Source of the DNA: Pteria penguin
Lineage: Eukaryota > Mollusca > Bivalvia > Pterioida > Pteriidae
NCBI GenBank assembly: GCA_035048485.1
Contig: CM068582.1
Location: 16,358,001-16,422,000 of the forward strand
Direction: 5' to 3'
Length of the DNA stretch: 64,000 nt
Every line of letters starts with the position of its first letter. The stretch's first letter is position 1. The notes under the pieces are model-generated. The model saw only the letters and a list, made by a program, of their open reading frames with translations, had not been told where the DNA came from and ran no database searches. Made by a program: the position numbers and the translations under genes. Positions 11,544 to 19,949 of this stretch are shown here, piece after piece.

Positions 11544-13499
11544 TGTTATCATTATTTATTTTATGTATTTAATTATTATAATTTTCTTTCTTTTTTATTT
11601 TATTATTATTGTCTATTTATTATTTATTCATCTATTTTCTGTTTCTTTTTTATAGAAACCTTGTAGTTGGATGTTTTATTCTTTGATTAAATATGACAGA
11701 TAGGGGTTCTTTTCTTGATGACAGGAACTTCTTCACTCATATATAAACCATTCATAATCATAATCATAATATAAATGTAGTATGGTAAAGTCATACCTAT
11801 TGACCCTCTTCCTGGTGACTGCTTTACAAAATATAATTCTATTTCCGAATGTTTTTCGTGATTTTACACATGTTGCAGAAAAATTCTTAATTTCAGTGGG
11901 GTGGGGGATGCTTCATGAAATAATCATTCATAGCAGGATTGAGGCTGAATAACATGCTATGAGTGCATTTGTATCAAACATGATAGACAGAGTAATGAAA
12001 ATAAAAATGTAATCTGTTACATATTAATGTTTAAACAAAATATGACTTACCAGCAGGAACGACAACTTTTTTGGTGTGTCCGGCACCGGGAACAATTTCT
12101 GAATTTTCTACCTCCTGTTCTAGCTTTGGTTTAATGAGATTGAAAGGTTCATAAGCTTTGCCATAATCCGAGTTTGAAGGATTGGATGTCTTAAGATCGG
12201 ACTGGAAATATCCCGCAGGTGGTGTAAATGCTTGCTTAAACGGCTGTGTATAGGGCATCATGGCTTTGGTCATCTGAGTGTAGGATGTGTCAAAGGGATT
12301 CAGTTCATCGCCGTCGGAAAACCGCGGCAACATGGGATCACCGGGGCCAGGGAACTGAGCATTGGGATCTTGAACCGTTGGAACAGTTTCGAATGCCGAA
12401 CGTTGGAAATTATAATATTGGGCCATAGAATTGGGATCTGATACGTCCAGGGTCGATGTAAAGCTTGGGGTTGCCCACGTCATTCCACATGAGCCTTCCG
12501 GAACAGATAGGGGTTCAGATTTTATTGTCCTTGATGAATATTCTCCAACTAAATTAATATTTGGAATGTTTTGAGATATAAAATTTTGTTGAAAATTCGT
12601 GTTAAATGTTGATGGTAGTTCTTGGTTCACTTGCGACTCTATATCTGCACTTGAATGTGCACCTAATTGTTCAGTTGCCTGATCTGTTGGCGAAAGATTG
12701 GTGTGACAGTTTGTAGACGACACAGTACTTTCTGGTTGCCCGGCATCGTTTGCGTAGGCTTCTATTTCCGTTGGGACAGATGCTGGATCAGTACTGTCCA
12801 CATTTATAGTCGGGCTCATGGATCTTTCTGGATTACTTGCTTCTTCATGTAAACTTGACTGCGCAGATGAACATCCATTCGTGGCCGTTTGAGAGTCCTC
12901 TTGTTCAAACTGCTTCTCCTCACCTGTAGGTATATCCTCCTCGTTGATCGACTCCGTGTAAAGGATTGGCTGTTCAGATGGAGTCCCATGCTGGACATTT
13001 TTGGTATATTCCGAAATAGGAAAATGTGGTGGCACCGAAAAACACTGATCTCGGACAGGTTGGCTACAATTGGAGTATTGCAGCCCCCTCTCCTCTGCTG
13101 ATCGCGACCTAGGGGGCTGGTAAGTTTCCACTCGATCTCCCTACAAATAAAGTCACACATGCCCATAACACAATTCACTTGTTCAACCATGTCACATGTA
13201 GGTACTTTACATTAAACTGAAGAACAATGCTATATATGTATTCCATTGTAGATTTGTACATTGCTCTACATACCGGAATGAATTTCAGTGCTAGGATATC
13301 CTATTAAACCGGTGTCCTCATCGGAGATTTTCAACACCTAATTTCCTAAAGATTCTTTCCTCTTACGCTAACATTTCCCCGCCAAGGGGAAATCGTTGAA
13401 TATCGGGAAATTGTATTCAAGTATGGTTTCAGAATGCAAGTATACAAATGCAGTTACATTTGACGAGAGAAAAAAGCAATTACACGAAGTACTTACCAT
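1251..13499 (-). CDS. ERG: ERG/FLI1-subfamily ETS transcription factor, 5' half (partial gene)
   Basis: Three joined blocks are visible: an ATG at 13499-13497, then 13140-12051, then 1454-1251. Phases agree at both junctions (0, then 1). Across the second junction the protein reads KKVVVPADPHTWTTSNVQQW, and this V-V/I-VPADP-x-x-W lead into a Pointed (PNT/SAM) domain is characteristic of ERG and FLI1 rather than ETS1, GABPA or ETV6. About 364 residues of low-complexity, Ser/Pro/Glu-rich sequence precede the PNT domain; this is longer than I recall for vertebrate ERG/FLI1. The ETS winged-helix exons must lie left of position 1. The family acts in the nucleus, binding GGAA sites, and controls endothelial/mesodermal genes in vertebrates; the role here is unknown. 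The gene may be the single invertebrate co-orthologue of ERG and FLI1. The subfamily call is strong, the exact symbol less so. Confidence 0.87.
1481..1574. repeat. (ATAAT)n microsatellite, about 19 copies
   Basis: Uninterrupted 5-bp period. On the minus strand it lies 27-120 nt upstream of the acceptor of the PNT exon, in the branch-point zone. Confidence 0.98.
2257..2342. repeat. (ATTT)n microsatellite
   Basis: About 21 uninterrupted copies of a 4-bp unit. Confidence 0.97.
2518..2700. mobile_element. MITE-like element with GCGCGGATCCAGA ends
   Basis: The left end GCACGCGCGGATCCAGAAAT and the right end CTCTGTATCCGCGCATGTG are inverted copies. Internally there are poly-G (2586-2599) and poly-C (2672-2682) tracts. 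No transposase. Confidence 0.6.
2782..3033 (+). mobile_element. tRNA-derived SINE with TCAA tail
   Basis: The head carries an A-box-like TGGTGTAGCCCAATGG and a B-box-like TGTTCAACTCC. The body shares GGTAGGCGTGG(T/C)ACGTAAAAGAT and GGGTCCGTTGCAAAGG with the copy at 17772. The 3' tail is GGAGTGACGTAAAGCAATAA followed by (TCAA)n. Confidence 0.8.
4140..4400 (+). pseudogene. Possible carboxylesterase/cholinesterase-like C-terminal fragment
   Basis: The translated stretch includes DLGITHTTELPFVTG, then, about 26 residues on, CLETMWYNYSEFPFW. In carboxylesterase-family enzymes the catalytic His sits in a G-x-x-H-x-x-E/D-L/I-x-F/Y-V-F-G motif, followed 25-35 residues later by MW-x-N-F-A-x-x-G-x-P. 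Spacing and key residues fit loosely. The nucleophile-elbow GESAG is absent nearby, and no flanking exons of such a gene were found on the plus strand. It lies antisense inside the ETS intron, preceded by an acceptor-like TTTAAAATAG. It could equally be a chance open frame. Confidence 0.25.
5815..5832. repeat. Poly-G tract
   Basis: A G run of about 18 nt next to the SINE fragment. Similar runs occur at 6116-6125 and 6158-6166. Confidence 0.9.
5836..6265 (-). mobile_element. tRNA-like SINE copy invaded by simple repeats
   Basis: The right end, read on the minus strand, is tRNA-like: GGTTAGCTCAGTCACG with a B-box CCCGGGTTCGAAAC. The left part (5845-5930) carries ACGTCACTCCACGATTATTT, the reverse of the usual SINE tail. 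Between them lie (TG)n at 6068-6097 and poly-G/poly-T runs. Confidence 0.55.
6939..7025 (-). repeat. Dispersed repeat, GGTGAGACCAGGTG family
   Basis: The reverse complement carries GGTGAGACCAGGTG, then AGTCAGCGTCTCCCGTTTAG and CACACCCGC, matching 16110-16170 and, in part, 22718-22775 and 19425-19482. Confidence 0.55.
8690..8876 (+). mobile_element. Dispersed repeat with hairpin 3' end
   Basis: Contains GACGACCGACGACGGACAAA and ends CTCACTTGAGTCTTTGGCTC AGGTGAG, whose arms form a stem. I recall abundant repeats with this end in bivalve genomes. A stem just before the terminus resembles Helitron ends, but the expected terminal CTRR reads TTAA here. Confidence 0.5.
9534..9684 (-). mobile_element. 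SINE fragment, same family as 9895
   Basis: The reverse complement matches the intact copy at 9895: GGCGCCGACGATCCGCGTTC, then TTGCGCCACTATGTTTGAGG, TATCGCGATATAACTG and GAAAGCGACG. It is head-to-head with that copy. Confidence 0.7.
9895..10061 (+). mobile_element. Intact tRNA-derived SINE with perfect 14-bp target-site duplication
   Basis: Flanked by CAATAGAATTAGTA at 9881-9894 and again at 10062-10075. The head has an A box (TTGGTGTAGTGGTTAAGC) and a B box (GGGTTCGATTCCCGGG) and resembles a tRNA gene as far as TTGCGCCA. A 3' region of about 95 bp ends ...AAATCGACCAAT. Confidence 0.9.
11196..11660 (+). repeat. Trinucleotide-rich block: (ATC)n, (ATT)n, (ACT)n
   Basis: Tracts of TCA/ATC (11320-11345), ACT (11472-11505) and ATT (11510-11540). 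The long open frames through it (Tyr/Ile/Thr runs) are repeat artefacts. Confidence 0.95.
12051..13140 (-). CDS. ERG: ETS gene, large N-terminal (activation region) exon
   Basis: This 1090-bp exon follows the acceptor TTTATTTGTAG and begins GGAGATCGAGTGGAAACT (GDRVETYQPPRSRS). It ends CCTGCTG before GTAAGTC. It is open throughout: 363 codons plus one base, which completes the Asp codon of the PNT exon. Composition is Ser/Thr/Pro/Gln/Glu-rich with no hydrophobic core until near the PNT boundary, as expected for a transactivation region. IKSEPLSV and IKPKLEQE are both psi-K-x-E sites, i.e. candidate SUMO-acceptor lysines; that role is inferred from motif only. The frame also opens with GTG at 13131, which is an internal Val and not a start. 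Confidence 0.9.
13141..13496 (-). other. ETS gene intron 1 (356 bp)
   Basis: Bounded by GTAAGT at 13496 and TTTGTAG at 13141. No repeats are recognised in it. Confidence 0.65.
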
Positions 13500-13515
13500 A
13501 GCAAAACGTCTTGAA
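13497..13515 (-). CDS. ERG: ETS gene exon 1: very short leader ending in the start codon
   Basis: TTTTGCTATG is followed directly by the donor GTAAGTACT (13496 downward). Joined to the next exon this gives ATG-GGA-GAT-CGA-GTG, in phase 0, with G at -3 and G at +4, a good initiation context. No other ATG occurs in frame between the TATA box and the donor. The 5' end of the exon is set only by the expected distance from the TATA box (about 25-30 nt), so the leader would be about 15-20 nt. An upstream alternative promoter with a different first exon is possible. Confidence 0.6.
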
Positions 13516-13536
13516 AGATTGAAAGCGGAGAGGAAA

Positions 13537-13572
13537 CTTTTATAAATTTTGACCCTTTGGATGCATGACGTA
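13537..13572 (-). promoter_or_regulatory. Core promoter of the ETS gene: TATA box and CRE-like site
   Basis: On the minus strand TATAAAAG (13544-13537), a perfect TATA consensus, lies 38 nt before the start codon. About 20 nt further upstream is TACGTCAT (13572-13565), a close match to a CRE/ATF site. Order and spacing suit a TATA-driven promoter with a very short leader. Inference from motifs only. Confidence 0.5.
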
Positions 13573-13874
13573 GACACTACAGCTTAGCTGTGCGTTGCCC
13601 TATTAAAACGAAGCTGAGGCTGATATGCAAATTTAGAGAATTTCAAGTGTTTCAACTCGGAGGATGTAGCGCACTTATCTTCACAATGAGCGCGACCGGA
13701 ACTATGAGTGGCAAGCCGGATATTTAGCCAGATAAATGCGACAAAGTCTTGCTTATATGTGTTTGTTTTTGTTGACTGAGCTCTTTGTTTTACTTTCATA
13801 TACAGACTTGATCACTTTTACTTTAAAATAGATGAAAGTATGTCTATTGTATATCAAGCAGTACTTGGCTGATA

Positions 13875-14686
13875 CGAGGGCTGATTGATATGTTGTGAGC
13901 CTCATATTGAAGAACTTGAATTTTGTCGGACATATTGCATTATTTTTCAGCATAATCTTTGGCGGGGTTGAGCTAGGGTGCTTCCATTGTTTCGATTGTT
14001 GTTTGGCCTTTAGGGTAAAATGATGGACCCATGTTTCATCCATAGTGACAAATCTCTGAGGAAAGTTGGCAGGATCTTCCTAAAAATGTTCAGATTAGCA
14101 CGCGATAATGTGCGCCTGGTGTGCTTCTAATCAACTGTCAGAAGTCTTGGTACCCAACGGGACGAAAGCTTTCTCATTGCAAGATCCTCTGTCAGAATGG
14201 AATGTACTCTTTCCTTTGAAATGTCAACTGTACTGGCTAGATATCTTTCTGTAACTCGTCTGTCAGTCAAAACAATATCATGGTTTTTATTGACCATTTC
14301 TGAGTTGCAACAGTGACAGGCCTTCCAGGACGGGGGTCATCCTCAAGGCTCTGTCTGCCGCGCCTAAATTCCGCCACCCACCTTTACACTGTAGCATATG
14401 AAGGGGCATCTTTCTCTAGTGTTGCTACCATATTATTATGGATATCCTTAGGTGTTGAACCGTTTTATGCAAATACTGAATCACTGCTCTTTCACTGATT
14501 TTGTCCATTTTGAAAAAGCCACTTGTTTTGTTTACTTTAGAGTGATACCTCGTGGATATAAACTGACCAAATGAGACCAGTCCTTGGGGACACGGCCTTA
14601 TATAGTCAGAGGAAAGCAGGACTTAAAAAGAACATCCTTGCTTACTCCCTTCTATACGAGGCTCACAGCATATTAATCAGCCGTCG
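13875..14686 (-). mobile_element. Internally deleted mariner-type transposon
   Basis: Inverted ends of about 38 bp: CGAGGGCTGATTGATATG at 13875 and, reversed, CGACGGCTGATTAATATG ending at 14686, each continuing TGTGAGCCTC. TA dinucleotides flank both ends (13873-13874, 14687-14688), as for Tc1/mariner. Length is 812 bp, against about 1.3 kb for complete relatives. Confidence 0.85.
13930..14520 (-). pseudogene. Broken mariner transposase
   Basis: The minus strand contains VTMDETWVHHFTLKAKQQSK, the second catalytic Asp region (MDETWVHHY/F) of mariner transposases, and near 14505 an N-terminal MDKISERAVIQYL-like segment. Frames are interrupted by several stops and shifts, and the C-terminal D34D part is missing. 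Non-functional. Confidence 0.8.
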
Positions 14687-15144
14687 TATAAGTGCTCAGA
14701 GGATTGATTTGATGGGATTTGTTGCAGTTTGTCAATTTGATTAAATCCAGATTATGGATACATCTCATGCTCATTCTTAAAACTGAAACTCACTCACATG
14801 GTTTGTGATATAAATGGATTATCCTCTTTGTGATTCGCCTACTTTGCTCGTGTTCCATTTTTCTAATCTTATATTGCCCCATTTTGCCATTTACAGGTCA
14901 ACATCAAAATCTAAGGCAACTCAAATGTCGATTTAAGAAACAAAAACAAGAGTTTTAAGGGATGTTTGCATAGCATGTTTCGTCTCACAAATTTTTGATA
15001 TGATGAGCCAAGACCTTTGTGTCTATCACCCTTGTTAAAAATCGCGTTATATAGGTTTATTCTGTTAATAAAGACCTTCCGAGGAGAACATGTTCCTATT
15101 CGGCAGGATTTACATTAAGGTACTAATGCCTTGTATTTAGACGC

Positions 15145-15146
<2 letters not shown>

Positions 15147-15190
<44 letters not shown>
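15147..15190. repeat. (CT)n microsatellite
   Basis: About 22 copies, followed by a GGATTCAGA-family MITE end (GCTCTGAATCTGCCACTG, 15236-15253). Confidence 0.97.
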
Positions 15191-15192
<2 letters not shown>

Positions 15193-15337
15193 TTTCTTTG
15201 TTTTAGAAGAAGGGGGCGAACATCCCCTCTGCCCCGCTCTGAATCTGCCACTGTTTACAGTCTATTTTTCACATACCTGTTGACCTGTATGGTGGTACAT
15301 GTCAAGTAATCACACCTTGATTAGACATTGTACAACT

Positions 15338-15443
15338 GTTACACTAATATTTAAAACATTTAATATGTTTAAACATTATTATAACAATCTGGATTGTTAT
15401 GATAATGTTTAAACATATCAAATGTTTTAAATATTAGTGTAAC
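15338..15443. repeat. 106-bp foldback (long inverted repeat)
   Basis: Arms of about 51 bp begin GTTACACTAATATTTAAAAC and close on each other around AACAATC-TG-GATTGTT near 15390. Few mismatches (for example TTTAATATG against CATATCAAA). No coding potential. Confidence 0.9.
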
Positions 15444-16109
15444 ACAACCATTTAATGCGGTTTTCGTGCTGTCGACTGAACCAGGATGAATTTAAGACAG
15501 CTTAAAAGTATTTATAAACACATGAAGAATTTATACATAAAATTAAATCGTTATTGACTTTGGTTGAGGTGGATACGAGATAATATTTACTCTCTGAGTA
15601 AGATATTTCCTTCAGCTTTCCTGAGTATTTCTCACATCAAATCCGTATAATCTTGTTTGCACCTAAACCAGACATAAGAAGCAGGACAGTGCCCCTACAT
15701 TTATTCATTATGGTATTCAACAAGAAAATCTTTTCCCCAAATCTGAAAATATTATACAAATGATATTGAAAAATGGTACTTCATCATCCTAAACTATATT
15801 TTAATAATAAACGATAAGAAACTATGAATAATTGGCGACATCTACACATTTATCTTTCCTGTTGCGCTTGTTGAATTATTCCTGTAATATGAAAAATTCT
15901 TTTCCTTTTTCTACCTCCATTTTTAATACCCCACTTCAATAGTTGCATATTGTTAACATTCTTTGTCAATGACATAAGCAAGTATGTACTCACCAAACTT
16001 TTGCAATACATTGGTAACGTTTATGGAGTTTATCCAAACTTGGAATATTCAAATTAAAACACTGCAAATTCGGTTGTGGTGGTTTCAGTGGGAATAATTG
16101 CAAAATCCA

Positions 16110-16170
16110 AATGGGGTGAGACCAGGTGTGCGAAAGGAGAGAGCGTCTCCTGTTAGCATGCTACACCCGT
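16110..16170 (+). repeat. Dispersed repeat, GGTGAGACCAGGTG family
   Basis: GGTGAGACCAGGTGTGCGAA, then GAGCGTCTCCTGTTAGCATG and CTACACCCG; the counterpart of the 6939 copy in opposite orientation. Confidence 0.55.
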
Positions 16171-17516
16171 TAATTATGTTCCGTAAAAACCTCTCACGTT
16201 CGGTGGTTAAGTCATTTAGATAGTTTATTAGATCGGTCACTGTGCTCAATCGCACTCAAAAATACCATTTAACATTCTGGAAAGGGGGGTTTCATAATTT
16301 TCACCAATATATTTTTTTCCCAGCGAAAATATTATAAATTATAAATTATAAATATTCAGCTCCCCCCCCCCCCCAAGGGGCCGACAATTTTGTACAGGCT
16401 TATGTAGGAAATATCTTACAATTCTTTTTCTTAAGAATCATAATGACTTCATACTAAGTAAATACAACCTTATGGCATGTATTATCATGTTTTTATGAAA
16501 GGTTTTGCCCCGCCCCAGAGACCATCCGTTCTGCATAAGCTTATATAGGAAATATCTGTATAATTTTCTTTTTCAAAAACTACGAACCAAATGTCTTCAA
16601 ATTTGGTAGATAACATCCTTATGACGTGCATAAAAGCTTTGTTTTAATTATTTGGCCTCAACCTAAGGGTTTTCAAGTAGGTGCATATAGGATATGCTTT
16701 GCAAGAGACACGCGCAGGTCTCAGTGACCTCTTTTTTAGTATATAAGGGCGTAGGAAAAGGGGTGGGGCATAAGTGGGTTTGTGTCCCCCATCACTTTTT
16801 GACGTAAGTGATATGACCTCTGAAATGTTATGCACCCACCCCCATCCCCCATTTTTTTTATCCAGTTACACCACTGTCATAAAACACGTGGCTAGTTGTA
16901 TCTCGTTGATTCAAAGGGAGGCCGTGCGGCAATTTTCATATCTACCACAGCGGTCTACAATTTTTACACTAGTGAGGGTTTCAGAGTTGAGTTTTACTGC
17001 GGAGGAATATGTATTTACATTCTCTACAACATGGATCAATGTTACCTGCCTGTACCTGTAATTTCATTGCTTAATATAAGTCTCTATATGGGTATAAATA
17101 ATGCTTTAACAATTTCTCAAAATATGGATATTTCGGCAAAATTTTTGGATCTAGTCGATCAGACATAGTTTGATCAATTTTCGCACAAACTCAAATATGC
17201 ACGTGCAAAATAAGTTTCATACTTCCGTGATGCAAATGACCCACTATTGTCTAAGTCACAAAGTCGATGAACTTTGAGTTTTTCATATAAAAATAGGGAA
17301 AACCCGATAATCAATGCTGTACTAAGCTTAAAATTCCGTTTTTTTTGCTTAGACGATAGGCATGTTTGAATATCATGCGAGGTTTTTTTTTTTAATATAA
17401 AGTACTTAAGGAGTATGGGTTTTTAAAACGAAATTGAAAGTCGTGTTAGATGATATAAACATTGCAATTTATTTATTGTGGTTTTGGCACAGAGATGATT
17501 ATGATGAAATTAGGCA

Positions 17517-17707
17517 CTGCATTTCTTTCTTTTTGTTGAGGTCACATCAAGATTATTGCACTTGTATGGTGTCGGTATCCGCCTGATCTAGTCTTAAGGA
17601 ACGGGTAATAAGGGATATTACCTGTCATGTCTATCGTGACACGAGATTCGAACCCAGGGCCTTTCGGTCACGCACCAGGCAGCTATCCGATTAAGCTAAG
17701 CCAACTC
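17517..17707 (-). mobile_element. tRNA-derived SINE copy
   Basis: The reverse complement starts GGCTTAGCTTAATCGGATAG and has a B box CTGGGTTCGAATCTCG. It lies just left of the plus-strand SINE at 17772. Confidence 0.7.
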
Positions 17708-17771
17708 ATAATTTATGTATTGCATTCTTGGCCAGTCAATATGACACAATATTACCACGACATTGCCAAGA

Positions 17772-18050
17772 GAGGCCGGTGTAGCTCAATGGATGAACTA
17801 CTCGACTCGTAACTAGGAGGCCCGGCTTAGACTCCCGCTATGAGTGCACCAGTGTCCCGTCTTTCGGATGAGAGAAAAAACCAAGGTCCCGTGTTACGGT
17901 AGGCGTGGCACGTAAAAGATCCTCACTGCTTCGGGAGGGTCCGTTGCAAAGGTGTAGATTTCTATGCAATGCATCAGACAGATGGCGTTGCCATATACGT
18001 GAAATATTTAAATCGCGGAGTGACGTAAAACAATAACCAATCAAACAATT
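17772..18050 (+). mobile_element. tRNA-derived SINE, long form
   Basis: Head GGCCGGTGTAGCTCAATGG and GGCTTAGACTCCCGC. Body GGTAGGCGTGGCACGTAAAA and GGGAGGGTCCGTTGCAAAGG. Tail GCGGAGTGACGTAAAACAAT with AATCAAACAATT. Confidence 0.85.
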
Positions 18051-18175
18051 AAAAAGAACAGAAGCGAAAGTCGAATCACCCTAGTATTGTCTATTCAGAC
18101 ATTAAACAACATTCTTTTCATGTCACCATATACAGCACGTGCGGCTCAAACGAAGGGGATCTGGTGTCTGGGATA

Positions 18176-18328
18176 TCCTCCCCTTTGCTAGGATTCGACA
18201 AAAATTATCTTTTTGGAAATGAGACCTTTCGTAAAACAGTATAAAATGGATATATTAACATCACATGACATTACGCCCCTTTTCGGCCTAGATCCGTCTT
18301 AACAAGAAGTTTGGATCCGCGCTTTTCA
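18176..18328. mobile_element. Degenerate GGATCC-family MITE-like sequence
   Basis: GATATCCTCCCCTTTGC on the left, and TTTGGATCCGCGCTTTTC preceded by CCTAGATCCGTC on the right. The inverted-end relation is weak. Confidence 0.3.
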
Positions 18329-18619
18329 ATAGGGAAATGTGATGCGTATATGAATAAGCGTTCTTGTATATAATCTTATTACCATGCAGTCTAGTTAAGG
18401 ATAGTTTAAATTCTAGATGCAGTGTGAAATTTATCAGGTCGTAGTCATCTCTTGTGTGTTAAAATTAGAAAGTAAATGGTGTTATATCACTGTCATACTC
18501 GCACCAAAGTACGCAGATGAGGGGGGTGGTGGTGTTATGCGTTCCATTCGTTTAATAAAAATCAAGTTAAACTCATCCAGGCAATCACAGTGTACCGATG
18601 ATACCCTTTAAACTTTTTT

Positions 18620-19135
18620 GACCAACATTACGACGGGTCCCTGGAAACCAGTAACCTAATTCACAAACAACTACGACGGGTATCTGGAAACCAGTAACCT
18701 TATTCACAAACTACAACCACGGGCCCCTGGAAACCAGTAACCTTATTCACAAACAACAACCACGGGCCCCTGGAGACCAGTAACCTAATTCACAAACAAC
18801 CACGACGGAGCCCTGGAAACCAGTAACTTTAATTACAAACAACAACCACGGGCCCCTGGAAACCAGTAACCTCATTCACAAACAACAACCACGGGCCCCT
18901 GGAGACCAGTAACCTAATTCACAAACAACCACGACGGAGCCCTGGAAACCAGTAACCTTATTCACAAACAACAACCACGGGCCCCTGTAAACCAATAACC
19001 TTATTTACAAAAAACCACGACGGGCACCTGGGAACCAGTAACCTTATTCACAAATAACCACGACGGGCCCCGGAAACTAGTAACATTATTCACAAATTAC
19101 CATGGCGAACACCCGTAAACCAGTCTTCTTATTCA
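18620..19135. repeat. Tandem array, 41-47 bp unit, about 11 copies
   Basis: Core CCCTGGAAACCAGTAACC followed by TTATTCACAAACAA and a C/G-rich ACCACGGGC. Copies start near 18632, 18671, 18716, 18761, 18802, 18847, 18892, 18933 and onward. Unit length varies through gain or loss of an AACAACA segment. Confidence 0.9.
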
Positions 19136-19493
19136 CAAAGAATAGTTTTTGCAAGTTTGCACCTATAATTACTCTTTTTCACAAAAGTAGTCGTAAGTTT
19201 CGTGTTAATGTTTGAAGTTTCAAAATTGCAACCTTTGCACATGACTCGAATCTGCTGGCCTATTAGAGATTACGCATGCGTACTGACTTCGTAACATCAT
19301 AAATCATATACATTGTACTGACAATGTACTGATAGCCTGTTGTTCTCTTGATACGAAATGACCACGATTTAAATTAGCTCAAATAGATATATGACAGTAA
19401 GGTATTTGTAATTGGTCGGCAGCAGATGCTTACTCCTCCTCCGATCCTGGTATCTGGTACCTGGAGTCCGTAATAGATAGTTTACATAGGCTA

Positions 19494-19788
19494 GAACTGA
19501 TGGGAGTTACCTCAAGTTGGCGGTCATCTTGTGTGTCACACTCTGTGTTTTCATGCATAATTAAACCAACATTGATGATTTTTAAGACGGTATCAAAAAA
19601 GAAAAGTTGCTGATTTCTTTCAATTTTGTCTACATCATTTACTTTGAAATATTGTTATAGTATCTTAAAACTGAAATTAGGAATGTCTGTTTCAAATGGG
19701 TTGTTTGAAAAAGGTAAGAATATGGAAGAAAAAGCTCTGGTTGGACACACAAGATGGCCGACGACGGGAGGTGACTCCAACTGATTCT
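19494..19788. mobile_element. Foldback / non-autonomous DNA element with about 45-bp inverted ends
   Basis: Left AACTGATGGGAGTTACCTC and GTCATCTTGTGTGTCACAC. The right arm reversed is AATCAGTTGGAGTCACCTCC and GGCCATCTTGTGTGTCC. The 200-bp middle has no gene. Confidence 0.65.
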
Positions 19789-19949
19789 GGCATATTGAAA
19801 ACTATATTTCCCCTCTTCCTCCTACTGTGAACTAAACACTGTACCACGGTTCTTAAGCTTCTTTCTTCGAATAGTACCTATTTTGTATGCAGCCATTTTG
19901 AAATATAAATTACACTACGTATGCAATGCATAATGAGCTGATCTTGTGT

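Larger units (their letters stand above)
1455..12050 (-). other. ETS gene intron (10.6 kb)
   Basis: The interval between a GTAAGT donor (12050-12049) and a TAG acceptor (1456-1455). It contains no convincing host exon. Contents are listed separately: (ATAAT)n, (ATTT)n, MITE-like and SINE copies, poly-G/(TG)n tracts, an esterase-like fragment, a hairpin-ended repeat and a trinucleotide-rich block. Stretches 3040-4130, 4860-5800, 7040-8680 and 10080-11190 are AT-rich and show nothing else recognisable. Confidence 0.85.

Noticed and set aside
11196..11666. 156-codon frame rich in Tyr, Ile and His
   Set aside because: Entirely made by ATT/ATC/ACT trinucleotide tracts.
12031..12050. Extension of the ETS exon to the stop at 12031
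   Set aside because: A GTAAGT donor at 12050 restores the ERG/FLI1-type ADPxxW junction with the exon at 1454, so residues after PA belong to the intron.
12816..13190. Second open frame on the minus strand overlapping the ETS N-terminal exon
   Set aside because: Runs across the intron 1 acceptor and has no family resemblance; it is a shadow of the real frame.
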